Assembly (NCBI GenBank): GCA_012839295.1
Contig: DUNO01000010.1
Span: 1-64,000 of the forward strand
Length of the DNA stretch: 64,000 bases
DNA from: Clostridiales bacterium
GTDB lineage: Bacteria; Bacillota; Clostridia; Lachnospirales; Lachnospiraceae
Direction of reading: 5' to 3'
The position numbers and the translations under genes were made by a program. A model generated the notes under the pieces. It had not been told where the DNA came from, did not search any database, and saw nothing but the letters and a program-made list of their open reading frames with translations. Position 1 is the first letter of the stretch. Each line of letters begins with the position of its first letter. Below, piece by piece: positions 37,430 through 44,753 of this stretch.

Positions 37430-38134
37430 ATGGAAGCATTTGAAAGAGTACTACTCAAATTAAGCGGTGAGGCTCTGGCGGGCCAGAAGCAGGCCGCCTT
37501 CTGTGAAGAGACCTGTACCGGTGTTGCGCGCCAGGTGAAGCAGTTGGTGGAAGACGGGATCCAGGTCAGCATTGTAATCGGCGGAGGCAATTTTTGGAGG
37601 GGCAGGACCAGTGAGACCATCGACAGGACAAAAGCAGACCAGATCGGTATGCTGGCGACGGTGATGAACTGTATCTATGTATCTGAGATTTTCCGCCACG
37701 TCGGGATCCCGACTGAGGTATACACCCCATTTGCCTGCGGGAGCATGACAAAGCTCTTTTCGAAGGATGAGGTCATAGCCTGCATGAAGCAGGGAGGGGT
37801 TGCATTTTTAGCCGGAGGTACGGGGCATCCGTATTTTTCAACGGATACGGCCACCATTCTCAGGGCGGTTGAACTGGATTGCGATATCGTACTGAATGCC
37901 AAGGCCATTGATGGTGTGTACGACAGTGACCCTAAGACGAACCCGGAGGCTAAGAAATATGACCGGATCTCTGCGAAGGAGGTTCTGGACCAGAGGCTTG
38001 GAGTTATCGACCTGACGGCTACCGTATTATGCATGGAAAATAAAATGCCGGTGCTTTTATTTGGTTTAAACGAAGAGAACAGCATAGTGGATGCTGCACA
38101 TGGTAAATCAAACGGTACGACAATGACCGTATAA
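37430..38134 (+). CDS. pyrH: Uridylate kinase
   Basis: PyrH phosphorylates UMP to UDP. The 234-residue protein starts MEAFERVLLKLSGEALAG and has VSIVIGGGNFWRG, ADQIGMLATVMN and FFSTDTA-like sequence (YFSTDTATILRAVELDCDIV), all typical. The ATG at 37430 gives the family length; its GGAGG is 13 bases away, so initiation may be weak. It begins the pyrH-frr-uppS-cdsA-dxr-rseP-ispG-polC run. Confidence 0.98.
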   Translation: MEAFERVLLKLSGEALAGQKQAAFCEETCTGVARQVKQLVEDGIQVSIVIGGGNFWRGRTSETIDRTKADQIGMLATVMNCIYVSEIFRHVGIPTEVYTPFACGSMTKLFSKDEVIACMKQGGVAFLAGGTGHPYFSTDTATILRAVELDCDIVLNAKAIDGVYDSDPKTNPEAKKYDRISAKEVLDQRLGVIDLTATVLCMENKMPVLLFGLNEENSIVDAAHGKSNGTTMTV

Positions 38135-38202
38135 ATATAATAAATGGAGGCTGCAAGTCAGGCTTTCATTACTGTTACGATTATTATTGGAGGGATGAGA
38201 AA

Positions 38203-38757
38203 ATGGATGCAAAATTAGAGCAATTCAGTAACAAGATGGAGAAGACCATTGCGAATTTAAAGGAAGAATATTCAACGATCCGTGCAGGAAGGGCTAATCC
38301 GCATCTTTTAGATAAACTTAGGGTGGATTATTACGGCCAGCCATCTTCATTCCAGTCGGTGGCAAATATTTCTGTGCCGGAGCCGAGAGTGATTCAGATC
38401 CAGCCATGGGAGAGTAAATTGATCAAGGATATCGAGAAGGCGATCATTAATTCCGACCTGGGCTTAAATCCAAGCAATGATGGTAAGGTAGTACGCCTCG
38501 TATTTCCTGAATTAACGGAGGAAAGAAGAAAAGAGCTGGTTAAGGATGTGAAGAAAAAGGCGGAAAATGCTAAGGTGGCAGTCAGGAATATCAGGCGTGA
38601 TGCCAATGAAATGTTTAAGAAGCAGAATAAGGCAAGTGAGATTTCTGAGGATGAATTCAAGCATTTAGAGGATGAGGTCCAGAAAATCACGGACCGCTAT
38701 ATCAGTGAAATTGACAAGGTAATGGATGAGAAGTCGAAGGAAATTCTCACGGTATAA
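38203..38757 (+). CDS. frr: Ribosome recycling factor
   Basis: The 184-residue product has EYSTIRAGRANPHLLDKLRV, YYGQPSSFQSVANISVPEPR and NPSNDGKVVRLVFPELTEER, the RRF signatures. With EF-G it splits post-termination ribosomes. It follows pyrH as in nearly all Firmicutes. Confidence 0.99.
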   Translation: MDAKLEQFSNKMEKTIANLKEEYSTIRAGRANPHLLDKLRVDYYGQPSSFQSVANISVPEPRVIQIQPWESKLIKDIEKAIINSDLGLNPSNDGKVVRLVFPELTEERRKELVKDVKKKAENAKVAVRNIRRDANEMFKKQNKASEISEDEFKHLEDEVQKITDRYISEIDKVMDEKSKEILTV

Positions 38758-38858
38758 TATTAAATAATTAATCAGGGGTGGATTAAAAGGACTATTCAAA
38801 AATTTGTATGAAACAAATTGAATACACTTTTGAGACACCCTTTACCGGTTTTATGAAC

Positions 38859-38927
38859 CTGGAGCACTTTCGGAAATTCCTTCTGTGGCTTTCAAAGCCT
38901 AGGAAAGGGCTTTTGGGAGTGCTCCAG
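38859..38927 (+). repeat. Structured inverted repeat upstream of uppS
   Basis: CTGGAGCACT and AGTGCTCCAG (10-bp perfect) enclose further complementarity (TTCCT/AGGAA and GGCTTT-C-AAAGCC). The 69-base element lies 20 bases before the uppS start and has no T-run. It could be an RNA regulatory structure or a small dispersed repeat. Confidence 0.75.
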
Positions 38928-38946
38928 ATAAGAATGGAGAAGCTTC

Positions 38947-39666
38947 ATGAAAGACAGTGAATTAAATGTTCCAAAGCACGTGGCCATCATCCTGGATGGG
39001 AACGGGAGATGGGCAAAGAAGAAAATGATGCCGCGTAATTACGGGCATGCCCAGGGAAGTAAAAACGTAGAAAAGATCTGTGAGCTGGCTTATAAAATGG
39101 GAATTGAATATCTGACCGTATATGCATTTTCAACAGAAAACTGGAGGCGTCCCCAGGATGAGGTGGAGGCCTTGATGAAGCTGCTGCAGAATTATCTGTC
39201 GACCAGTATAAAGACGAGTATGAAAAACAATATGTGTATCCGTGTGATTGGTGACACGAGAAAGCTGCCGGAGGAAATCAGGAGAAGTATCCGGGAGCTT
39301 GAGGAGGCCTCAAGGAATAATACGGGTCTGAAGTTCCAGGTGGCCATTAATTATGGAAGCAGGGATGAGATCCTCCGTGCGGTCAAAGCCTTGGCTCTTG
39401 ACGTGAAAGAGAATAAAACAGACATTGATCATATAGATGAAGAAACCCTTGGACAATATCTGGATACCAGGGGAATTCCGGATCCGGATTTATTAATAAG
39501 GACGAGCGGGGAGCAAAGGTTATCTAATTTCCTGCTATGGCAGTCGGCATACACGGAATTTTATTTTACGGATGTACTATGGCCTGATTTTAATGAGAAG
39601 GAATTGCAAAAGGCAGTAGAGTACTATAGTGGAAGGACTAGAAAATTTGGGGCTGTGTTATCCTAA
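38947..39666 (+). CDS. uppS: Isoprenyl transferase (undecaprenyl diphosphate synthase)
   Basis: UppS makes the C55 lipid carrier for wall glycans. The 239-residue protein has HVAIILDGNGRWAKKKMMPR (catalytic Asp), NYGHAQGSKNVE, YAFSTENWRRP and LIRTSGEQRLSNFLLWQSAY, all canonical. GGAG sits 8 bases before the ATG. Confidence 0.98.
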   Translation: MKDSELNVPKHVAIILDGNGRWAKKKMMPRNYGHAQGSKNVEKICELAYKMGIEYLTVYAFSTENWRRPQDEVEALMKLLQNYLSTSIKTSMKNNMCIRVIGDTRKLPEEIRRSIRELEEASRNNTGLKFQVAINYGSRDEILRAVKALALDVKENKTDIDHIDEETLGQYLDTRGIPDPDLLIRTSGEQRLSNFLLWQSAYTEFYFTDVLWPDFNEKELQKAVEYYSGRTRKFGAVLS

Positions 39667-39677
39667 GCCCATAGGGT

Positions 39678-39764
39678 GGAGGCAAAGCCTCCCCAAAAAG
39701 TAAAATACAGGGGGATAAAACCTCCTAAAATACAGGAGGCCAAAGCCTCCTAAGATACGGAGGC
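39678..39764 (+). promoter_or_regulatory. Array of complementary CCTCC/GGAGG arms over the cdsA ribosome site
   Basis: GGAGGC-AAA-GCCTCC is at 39678-39692. Then CCTCCT (39721), AGGAGG (39734), CCTCCT (39746) and GGAGG (39759) follow; the last is the cdsA Shine-Dalgarno, 6 bases before its ATG. AAGCCTCC/GGAGGCTT would form an 8-bp hairpin that hides the ribosome site, while AGGAGG (39734) could instead pair with CCTCCT (39746) and free it. A switch is inferred, not shown. Confidence 0.6.
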
Positions 39765-39769
39765 TTGTT

Positions 39770-40570
39770 ATGTTTCGGACCAGGTTGCTTAGCGGTGTTA
39801 TTTTATTTCTGATAACTGTAGTTGTTGTGGTTTTTGGGGGCAAGGTATTGTTTGCCGTCTTACTTACCATTTCCTTAATTGGGATGATGGAGCTGTACCG
39901 TGTGGTAAAGGTCAACCGGTCCCTTATGGGGATGATTGGGTTCCTGGCAGGGCTTGTGTATTACCTGCTGCTTTATTTTAACCTGCACCAGTATCAGCTG
40001 ATGCTGGTGGTCCTGTTCCTGATGGTACTGATGGGCGCCTATGTATTCAGCTTTCCAAAATACAGTACGGAGCAGATTGCAGTGACCTTTTTGGGGCTGT
40101 TTTATGTGCCCTTGATGCTATCCTATATCTACCAGGTACGGATGCTGGAAAGCGGTGCCTGGATTGTCTGGCTGATCTTTATTGGTGCATGGGGATCCGA
40201 TACCTGTGCCTACTCCGTCGGAGTATTATTTGGGAAGCATAAATTTGCTCCCAAGCTAAGCCCAAAGAAATCCATCGAGGGCTGTATCGGGGGTATCGCC
40301 GGTGCAGCTTTGATTGGGGCTGTTTACGCTGCTGTCATCAAAGACAGGATTGTCGGCTTTGAGAATCCGGTAATTGCGTTTGCTGTGATTGGCGCGGCCT
40401 CCAGCATCCTTTCCCAGATTGGGGATCTGGCAGCCTCCGCGATCAAGAGAAACCACGATATTAAGGATTATGGAAGCCTGATCCCAGGGCATGGTGGAAT
40501 CCTGGACCGTTTTGACAGCATCATCTTTACCGCCCCCGTAGTGTATTTTTTGGGAATGCTGCTTAACTAA
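39770..40570 (+). CDS. cdsA: Phosphatidate cytidylyltransferase
   Basis: CdsA makes CDP-diacylglycerol for phospholipid synthesis. The 266-residue, multi-helix membrane protein carries SDTCAYSVGVLFGKHKFAPK and KLSPKKSIEGCIGG, and the C-terminal signature KDYGSLIPGHGGILDRFDSI. The ribosome site is embedded in the inverted repeats described upstream. Confidence 0.98.
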   Translation: MFRTRLLSGVILFLITVVVVVFGGKVLFAVLLTISLIGMMELYRVVKVNRSLMGMIGFLAGLVYYLLLYFNLHQYQLMLVVLFLMVLMGAYVFSFPKYSTEQIAVTFLGLFYVPLMLSYIYQVRMLESGAWIVWLIFIGAWGSDTCAYSVGVLFGKHKFAPKLSPKKSIEGCIGGIAGAALIGAVYAAVIKDRIVGFENPVIAFAVIGAASSILSQIGDLAASAIKRNHDIKDYGSLIPGHGGILDRFDSIIFTAPVVYFLGMLLN

Positions 40571-40594
40571 GGCATATTTTATGGAGGTATTCAA

Positions 40595-41761
40595 ATGAAG
40601 AAAATTGCAGTTCTTGGGTCGACGGGCTCCATTGGGACCCAGACCCTGGAGATTGTAAGGGAACATAGAGATTTATTGCAGGTAACAGCGCTGGCGGCAG
40701 GAAGCAATGTGGAGCTGTTAGAGGAACAGGTCCGTGAGTTTATGCCCTCCATTGTCTGTTTATACCAGGAAGAAAAAGCAAGGCTTTTGAAGGAAAGGGT
40801 GAAGGATCTTAAGGTTAAGATAGTCACCGGTATGGAAGGCCTGATCGAATGTGCCGCAGAGCCTGCTTCTGACATGGTGCTTACAGCCATGGTTGGAATG
40901 ATTGGGATACAGCCCACCATTGAAGCCATCAAAGCGGGGAAGGATATAGCGCTTGCCAATAAGGAGACCCTGGTTACGGCAGGCCATATCATCATGCCTT
41001 TAATTAAAGAAAAAAATGTTGCATTACTTCCGGTAGACAGTGAACATTCTGCAATATTCCAGTCCTTAAATGGAGAGAATAAGAAACAGGTAAATAAAAT
41101 CATATTAACTGCTTCCGGCGGACCCTTCCGCGGCAAGAAGCTGTGTGAGCTTGAAAATAAAAAGCCTGAGGATGCCTTAAAGCATCCAAATTGGGCGATG
41201 GGACAGAAGATTACCATAGATTCTGCAACCATGGTGAATAAAGGGCTGGAGGTTATGGAAGCAGCCTGGCTTTTTGATGTCGGAATTGACCAGATCCAGG
41301 TGGTAGTCCATCCGCAAAGCGTGATACATTCCATGGTCGAATATGTGGATGGCAGTATCCTGGCGCAGATGGGTGTCCCGGATATGAGGCTGCCGATCCA
41401 GTATGCCCTCTTTTATCCGGACCGGCTGCCCTTGGATGGAGGCCGTGTGGACTTTTTCCAGCTGAAACAGCTGGCCTTTGAGGAACCTGACCTGGAAACC
41501 TTTTATGGGCTAGCCCTTGGCTTTCAGGCCGGAAGGCTTGGCGGCAGCATGCCCACAGTCTATAATGCGGCGAATGAATGGGCCGTAGCGGCATTCCTAA
41601 GGGGAGAGATAGAATTTCTTGCAATTCCAAGACTGATCAGGGCAGCAATGGATCAGCATAAAGTTATTGCGAATCCCTCCCTGGTTGAAATTCTGAATAT
41701 TGAGCAGCAGACATATGATTTTGTAAGGGATTTTATTGAGAAAGGATTTTTTTCAGCATGA
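40595..41761 (+). CDS. dxr: 1-deoxy-D-xylulose 5-phosphate reductoisomerase
   Basis: Dxr performs the committed step of the MEP isoprenoid pathway with NADPH. The 388-residue protein has the nucleotide-binding VLGSTGSIGTQTLEIV, ANKETLVTAGHIIM, PVDSEHSAIFQ (metal and substrate site), TASGGPFRG and HPQSVIHSMVEYVDGS. It overlaps rseP by 4 bases (ATGA). Confidence 0.99.
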   Translation: MKKIAVLGSTGSIGTQTLEIVREHRDLLQVTALAAGSNVELLEEQVREFMPSIVCLYQEEKARLLKERVKDLKVKIVTGMEGLIECAAEPASDMVLTAMVGMIGIQPTIEAIKAGKDIALANKETLVTAGHIIMPLIKEKNVALLPVDSEHSAIFQSLNGENKKQVNKIILTASGGPFRGKKLCELENKKPEDALKHPNWAMGQKITIDSATMVNKGLEVMEAAWLFDVGIDQIQVVVHPQSVIHSMVEYVDGSILAQMGVPDMRLPIQYALFYPDRLPLDGGRVDFFQLKQLAFEEPDLETFYGLALGFQAGRLGGSMPTVYNAANEWAVAAFLRGEIEFLAIPRLIRAAMDQHKVIANPSLVEILNIEQQTYDFVRDFIEKGFFSA

Positions 41762-43056
41762 ATATAATTGTGGCTTTATTGATACTGGGTGTGATTGTGC
41801 TTATTCACGAATTGGGGCACTTCTTACTTGCAAAGGCGAATGGGGTAACAGTAACGGAGTTCTCCATCGGTATGGGTCCAAGGCTGGCAAGCGTTGAACA
41901 CAAAGGAACCAAGTATTCCCTGAAGGTGCTTCCAATTGGCGGCTCCTGCATGATGCTCGGGGAAGATGAATCAATTGATGATGAAGGAGCTTTTAATAAG
42001 AAGGGAGTTTGGGCGCGGTTTTCCGTAATCTTTGCCGGGGCGTTTTTTAATTTTATCCTGGCCTACGTGCTTTCCCTTATTTTTATTGGGAATGTCGGTG
42101 TCGATAAACCTATAGTAACTGGGACAGTGACGGACGGTGCATCGGAGGGGATATTTCAGGAGGGCGATGAGATTACGGCAATCAATGGGTCGCCCATCCA
42201 TTTTTCCAGGGAAATCAACTATTATTTTTACTTTAATCCAATATCAGAAAAGCCCGTTGAGATAACCTATAACCGGGACGGGGCCAAGAAAAAAGCAACG
42301 ATTGTCCCGAAGTGGATGGATTCCTATATGCTGGGCTGCAACTATACCGGGTCGAGTGCGGCGGCTAAAATGGAAACTGTCCTGGAGGGCTATCCCTTGG
42401 CAGAGGCAGGATTAAAGGTTGGTGATGTCATCGTTAATATCAACGGAACGGAGATTGACTCTGGAAAAGCTCTTGCGGCTTATCTGGATGCGAACCCGTT
42501 AACGGGAGAAAAATTATCAATTTCTTATGTCCGTAATGGACATGTGGAGAATCCTGTAACGACCATAGTGGTGCCCAAATTGGTTGACAGCAGCTATAGC
42601 ATTGGGTGGAAGTATAATTCTTCTTTTGAAAAGGGATCTGCCTTGGAGGTGGTTAAGTATAGCTTCTATGAGGTTAAGCTTAACATTGTCAATACCTTAA
42701 AGGGCGTCCTTTATCTGGTGACCGGTAAGGCGCGCCTGAATGAAATTGCCGGACCGGTGGGTATCGTGAATTATGTGGATGATATCGTGACGGAGACAAA
42801 GAGTTACGGTGTTGGTATTATGGTGCTTTCCTTGATTGAATTCAGCATTATGATCAGTGCGAACCTGGGTGTGATGAATTTGCTGCCTTTTCCTGCCCTT
42901 GATGGCGGGCGGCTGGTGTTTATCCTGATTGAGGCGGTTTTCCGTAAGCCGGTTCCTAAGGAGAAGGAAGCTATGGTGCATATGGTTGGTATGGCGCTGT
43001 TGATGGCGTTGATGGTGTTTGTGTTGTTTAATGATGTGCGGAATATCTTTGGGTAG
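41758..43056 (+). CDS. rseP: Site-2 intramembrane metalloprotease RseP
   Basis: RseP cuts membrane regulators such as anti-sigma factors. The 432-residue product has the zinc motif HELGH in the first helix (LIHELGHFLLAKANG), a second zinc ligand in NLLPFPALDGGR, and two PDZ-like domains (around residues 115-180 and 195-265). Two PDZ domains are more than many Firmicute homologs carry. It overlaps dxr by 4 bases. Confidence 0.97.
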   Translation: MNIIVALLILGVIVLIHELGHFLLAKANGVTVTEFSIGMGPRLASVEHKGTKYSLKVLPIGGSCMMLGEDESIDDEGAFNKKGVWARFSVIFAGAFFNFILAYVLSLIFIGNVGVDKPIVTGTVTDGASEGIFQEGDEITAINGSPIHFSREINYYFYFNPISEKPVEITYNRDGAKKKATIVPKWMDSYMLGCNYTGSSAAAKMETVLEGYPLAEAGLKVGDVIVNINGTEIDSGKALAAYLDANPLTGEKLSISYVRNGHVENPVTTIVVPKLVDSSYSIGWKYNSSFEKGSALEVVKYSFYEVKLNIVNTLKGVLYLVTGKARLNEIAGPVGIVNYVDDIVTETKSYGVGIMVLSLIEFSIMISANLGVMNLLPFPALDGGRLVFILIEAVFRKPVPKEKEAMVHMVGMALLMALMVFVLFNDVRNIFG

Positions 43057-43097
43057 AGAGAGGCCTATTTAAGGTTAACTAAGATTTAAGCTGTGTT

Positions 43098-43286
43098 CAT
43101 CTTCCAGGGCGTCCCCCACCCGTTTAGACTGCGCCTTTACCTCCTTTCGGGATGCTTCTTACAAGCCTCAGGGCGTGTAATAATGCTGTCCAGTGGAACA
43201 GCATTATTACACTGAGTCTTGACGGAGCATGGACACCCTCGGGAGGCCGGTCTTGCTAAAACGGGTGGGGGACGCCCTGGAAGATG
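43098..43286. repeat. 189-bp near-palindromic element between rseP and ispG
   Basis: The outer arms CATCTTCCAGGGCGTCCCCC... and its complement ending ...GGGGGACGCCCTGGAAGATG match over 30 bases with one extra base. The centre has GTGTAATAATGCTGT(.)CC against GGAACAGCATTATTACAC. Sequence between these arms also pairs in part. No ORF fits inside. It may be a miniature inverted-repeat element or a very long RNA hairpin. No target-site duplication is obvious. Confidence 0.85.
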
Positions 43287-43401
43287 GGATGCAGGTAATT
43301 GTTATGAAGTGACATGGAATGTTCCGGATACTAAATAAGCTATGGTATTAAGTGAAAGGACGAGGGAAAGATATTAATTCTCAAAAGATATTATGATTTA
43401 T

Positions 43402-43549
43402 ATAAGATGTAAATATTGAACAAATACAATATGAACCCAAAAAAAGCGGGATGTGCTGTTCAGTTGCTTAATAAGATATAAAACAGGAGAAAAGAGCCAA
43501 CTTTAAAAAATAATATGATAAGATGAAAATATTAAACAGATACATATGA
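43402..43549 (+). repeat. Imperfect direct repeat upstream of ispG
   Basis: A 33-base block at 43402-43434 (ATAAGATGTAAATATTGAAC...) recurs at 43518-43549 (ATAAGATGAAAATATTAAAC...) with about 29 matching positions. The second copy carries the ATG at 43546 that opens the longer ispG frame. The 83 bases between them hold no gene. The 259-base stretch after the palindrome is otherwise AT-rich and without coding signal. Confidence 0.7.
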
Positions 43550-43587
43550 GGTTTTATGAGAGTTGGTTTACGAAAGGATGTGGTTGT

Positions 43588-44643
43588 GTGGTTCGTGAGA
43601 ATACAAAGGTTATTAGGATTGGTAACCGGGTAATTGGTGGTGGGAATCCGGTTTTGATCCAGTCTATGACGAATACGAGGACGGAGGATGTGGAGGCTAC
43701 GGTGGAGCAGATCCATCGTTTGACGGAGGCGGGCTGTGATATTGTGCGTTGTACGGTTCCCAGCCAGGAGGCCGCGGTTGCTTTGGCAGAGATTAAGAAG
43801 AATATAAAGATTCCATTGGTGGCTGATATACATTTTGATTATCGTCTGGCGGTTGCGGCGATGGAGCATGGTGTGGATAAGATCCGGATTAATCCTGGTA
43901 ATATTGGGAATGATGAGAGGCTGAAGGCGGTTGTCACGGCTGCCAAGGAGCGGAAGGTTCCGATCAGGGTTGGTGTAAACAGCGGTTCACTGGAGAAGGA
44001 TATTATTGCAAAGTATGGCAGGGTTACTGCGGAAGGCTTGGTGGAAAGCGCCCTTGAGAAGGTGAAGCGTATTGAGGATATGGACTATGACCAGTTGGTC
44101 ATTAGTATTAAGTCCTCGGATGTTATGATGTGTATCAGGGCACATGAGCTGATTGCTTCCCGGACAAGATACCCCCTGCATGTGGGGATTACGGAGGCGG
44201 GGACTGTAAATGCCGGTAATATTAAGTCAGCCCTGGGGCTGGGAGTTATATTATACCAGGGGATTGGGGATACAATCCGGGTATCCCTTACGGGAGATCC
44301 GGTGGAAGAGATCCGTTCCGCGAGGATCATATTAAAAACCCTTGGGCTTCGTAAGGGAGGGGTTGAGGTAGTGTCCTGTCCGACCTGCGGCAGAACCCAG
44401 ATTGACCTGATTAAGCTTGCTACAGATGTAGAAGAAATGGTTTCGGAGCTGGAGCTTGATATTAAGGTGGCGGTTATGGGCTGTGTCGTAAACGGACCCG
44501 GAGAAGCCAGGGAGGCGGATATCGGGATTGCCGGAGGAAGAGGGGAAGGCCTTTTGATCAAAAAAGGCGAGGTTATCCGCAAGGTGCCGGAAGATCAGTT
44601 GCTGGGAGTATTAAGGGAAGAGCTGTTGAATTGGAAATATTAA
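43588..44643 (+). CDS. ispG: 4-hydroxy-3-methylbut-2-enyl diphosphate synthase (IspG/GcpE)
   Basis: IspG makes HMBPP in the MEP pathway using a [4Fe-4S] cluster. The 351-residue protein begins MVRENTKVIRIGNRVIGGGN and has VLIQSMTNTRTEDV, INPGNIG, cluster ligands CPTCGRTQ and GCVVNGPGEA. A GTG at 43588 with AAAGG 10 bases upstream gives the family N-terminus; an ATG at 43546 would add 14 non-conserved residues and lacks a ribosome site. Confidence 0.96.
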   Translation: MVRENTKVIRIGNRVIGGGNPVLIQSMTNTRTEDVEATVEQIHRLTEAGCDIVRCTVPSQEAAVALAEIKKNIKIPLVADIHFDYRLAVAAMEHGVDKIRINPGNIGNDERLKAVVTAAKERKVPIRVGVNSGSLEKDIIAKYGRVTAEGLVESALEKVKRIEDMDYDQLVISIKSSDVMMCIRAHELIASRTRYPLHVGITEAGTVNAGNIKSALGLGVILYQGIGDTIRVSLTGDPVEEIRSARIILKTLGLRKGGVEVVSCPTCGRTQIDLIKLATDVEEMVSELELDIKVAVMGCVVNGPGEAREADIGIAGGRGEGLLIKKGEVIRKVPEDQLLGVLREELLNWKY

Positions 44644-44682
44644 AAGAAACCCCTTTGATGCCCGGAGCAAATAAGGGCGTTT

Positions 44683-44710
44683 TTGGAAACTGGATTTTGG
44701 AAACTGGATT
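44683..44710 (+). repeat. Perfect 14-bp tandem duplication between ispG and polC
   Basis: TTGGAAACTGGATT occurs twice head to tail in the 110-base spacer between ispG and polC. It lies upstream of the polC ribosome site (AAAGGAG). Confidence 0.9.
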
Positions 44711-44753
44711 AAGATTAGGACTGGTAAGTATCCGTTCGAAAGGAGAATGGGTT

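Noticed and set aside
43098-43286. Insertion sequence
   Set aside because: There is no transposase reading frame and no evident target-site duplication, so only a repeat is called.
44631-44753. Longer N-terminus for PolC from an upstream start
   Set aside because: It includes a 14-bp tandem duplication, lacks family similarity, and a perfect AAAGGAG precedes the ATG at 44754.
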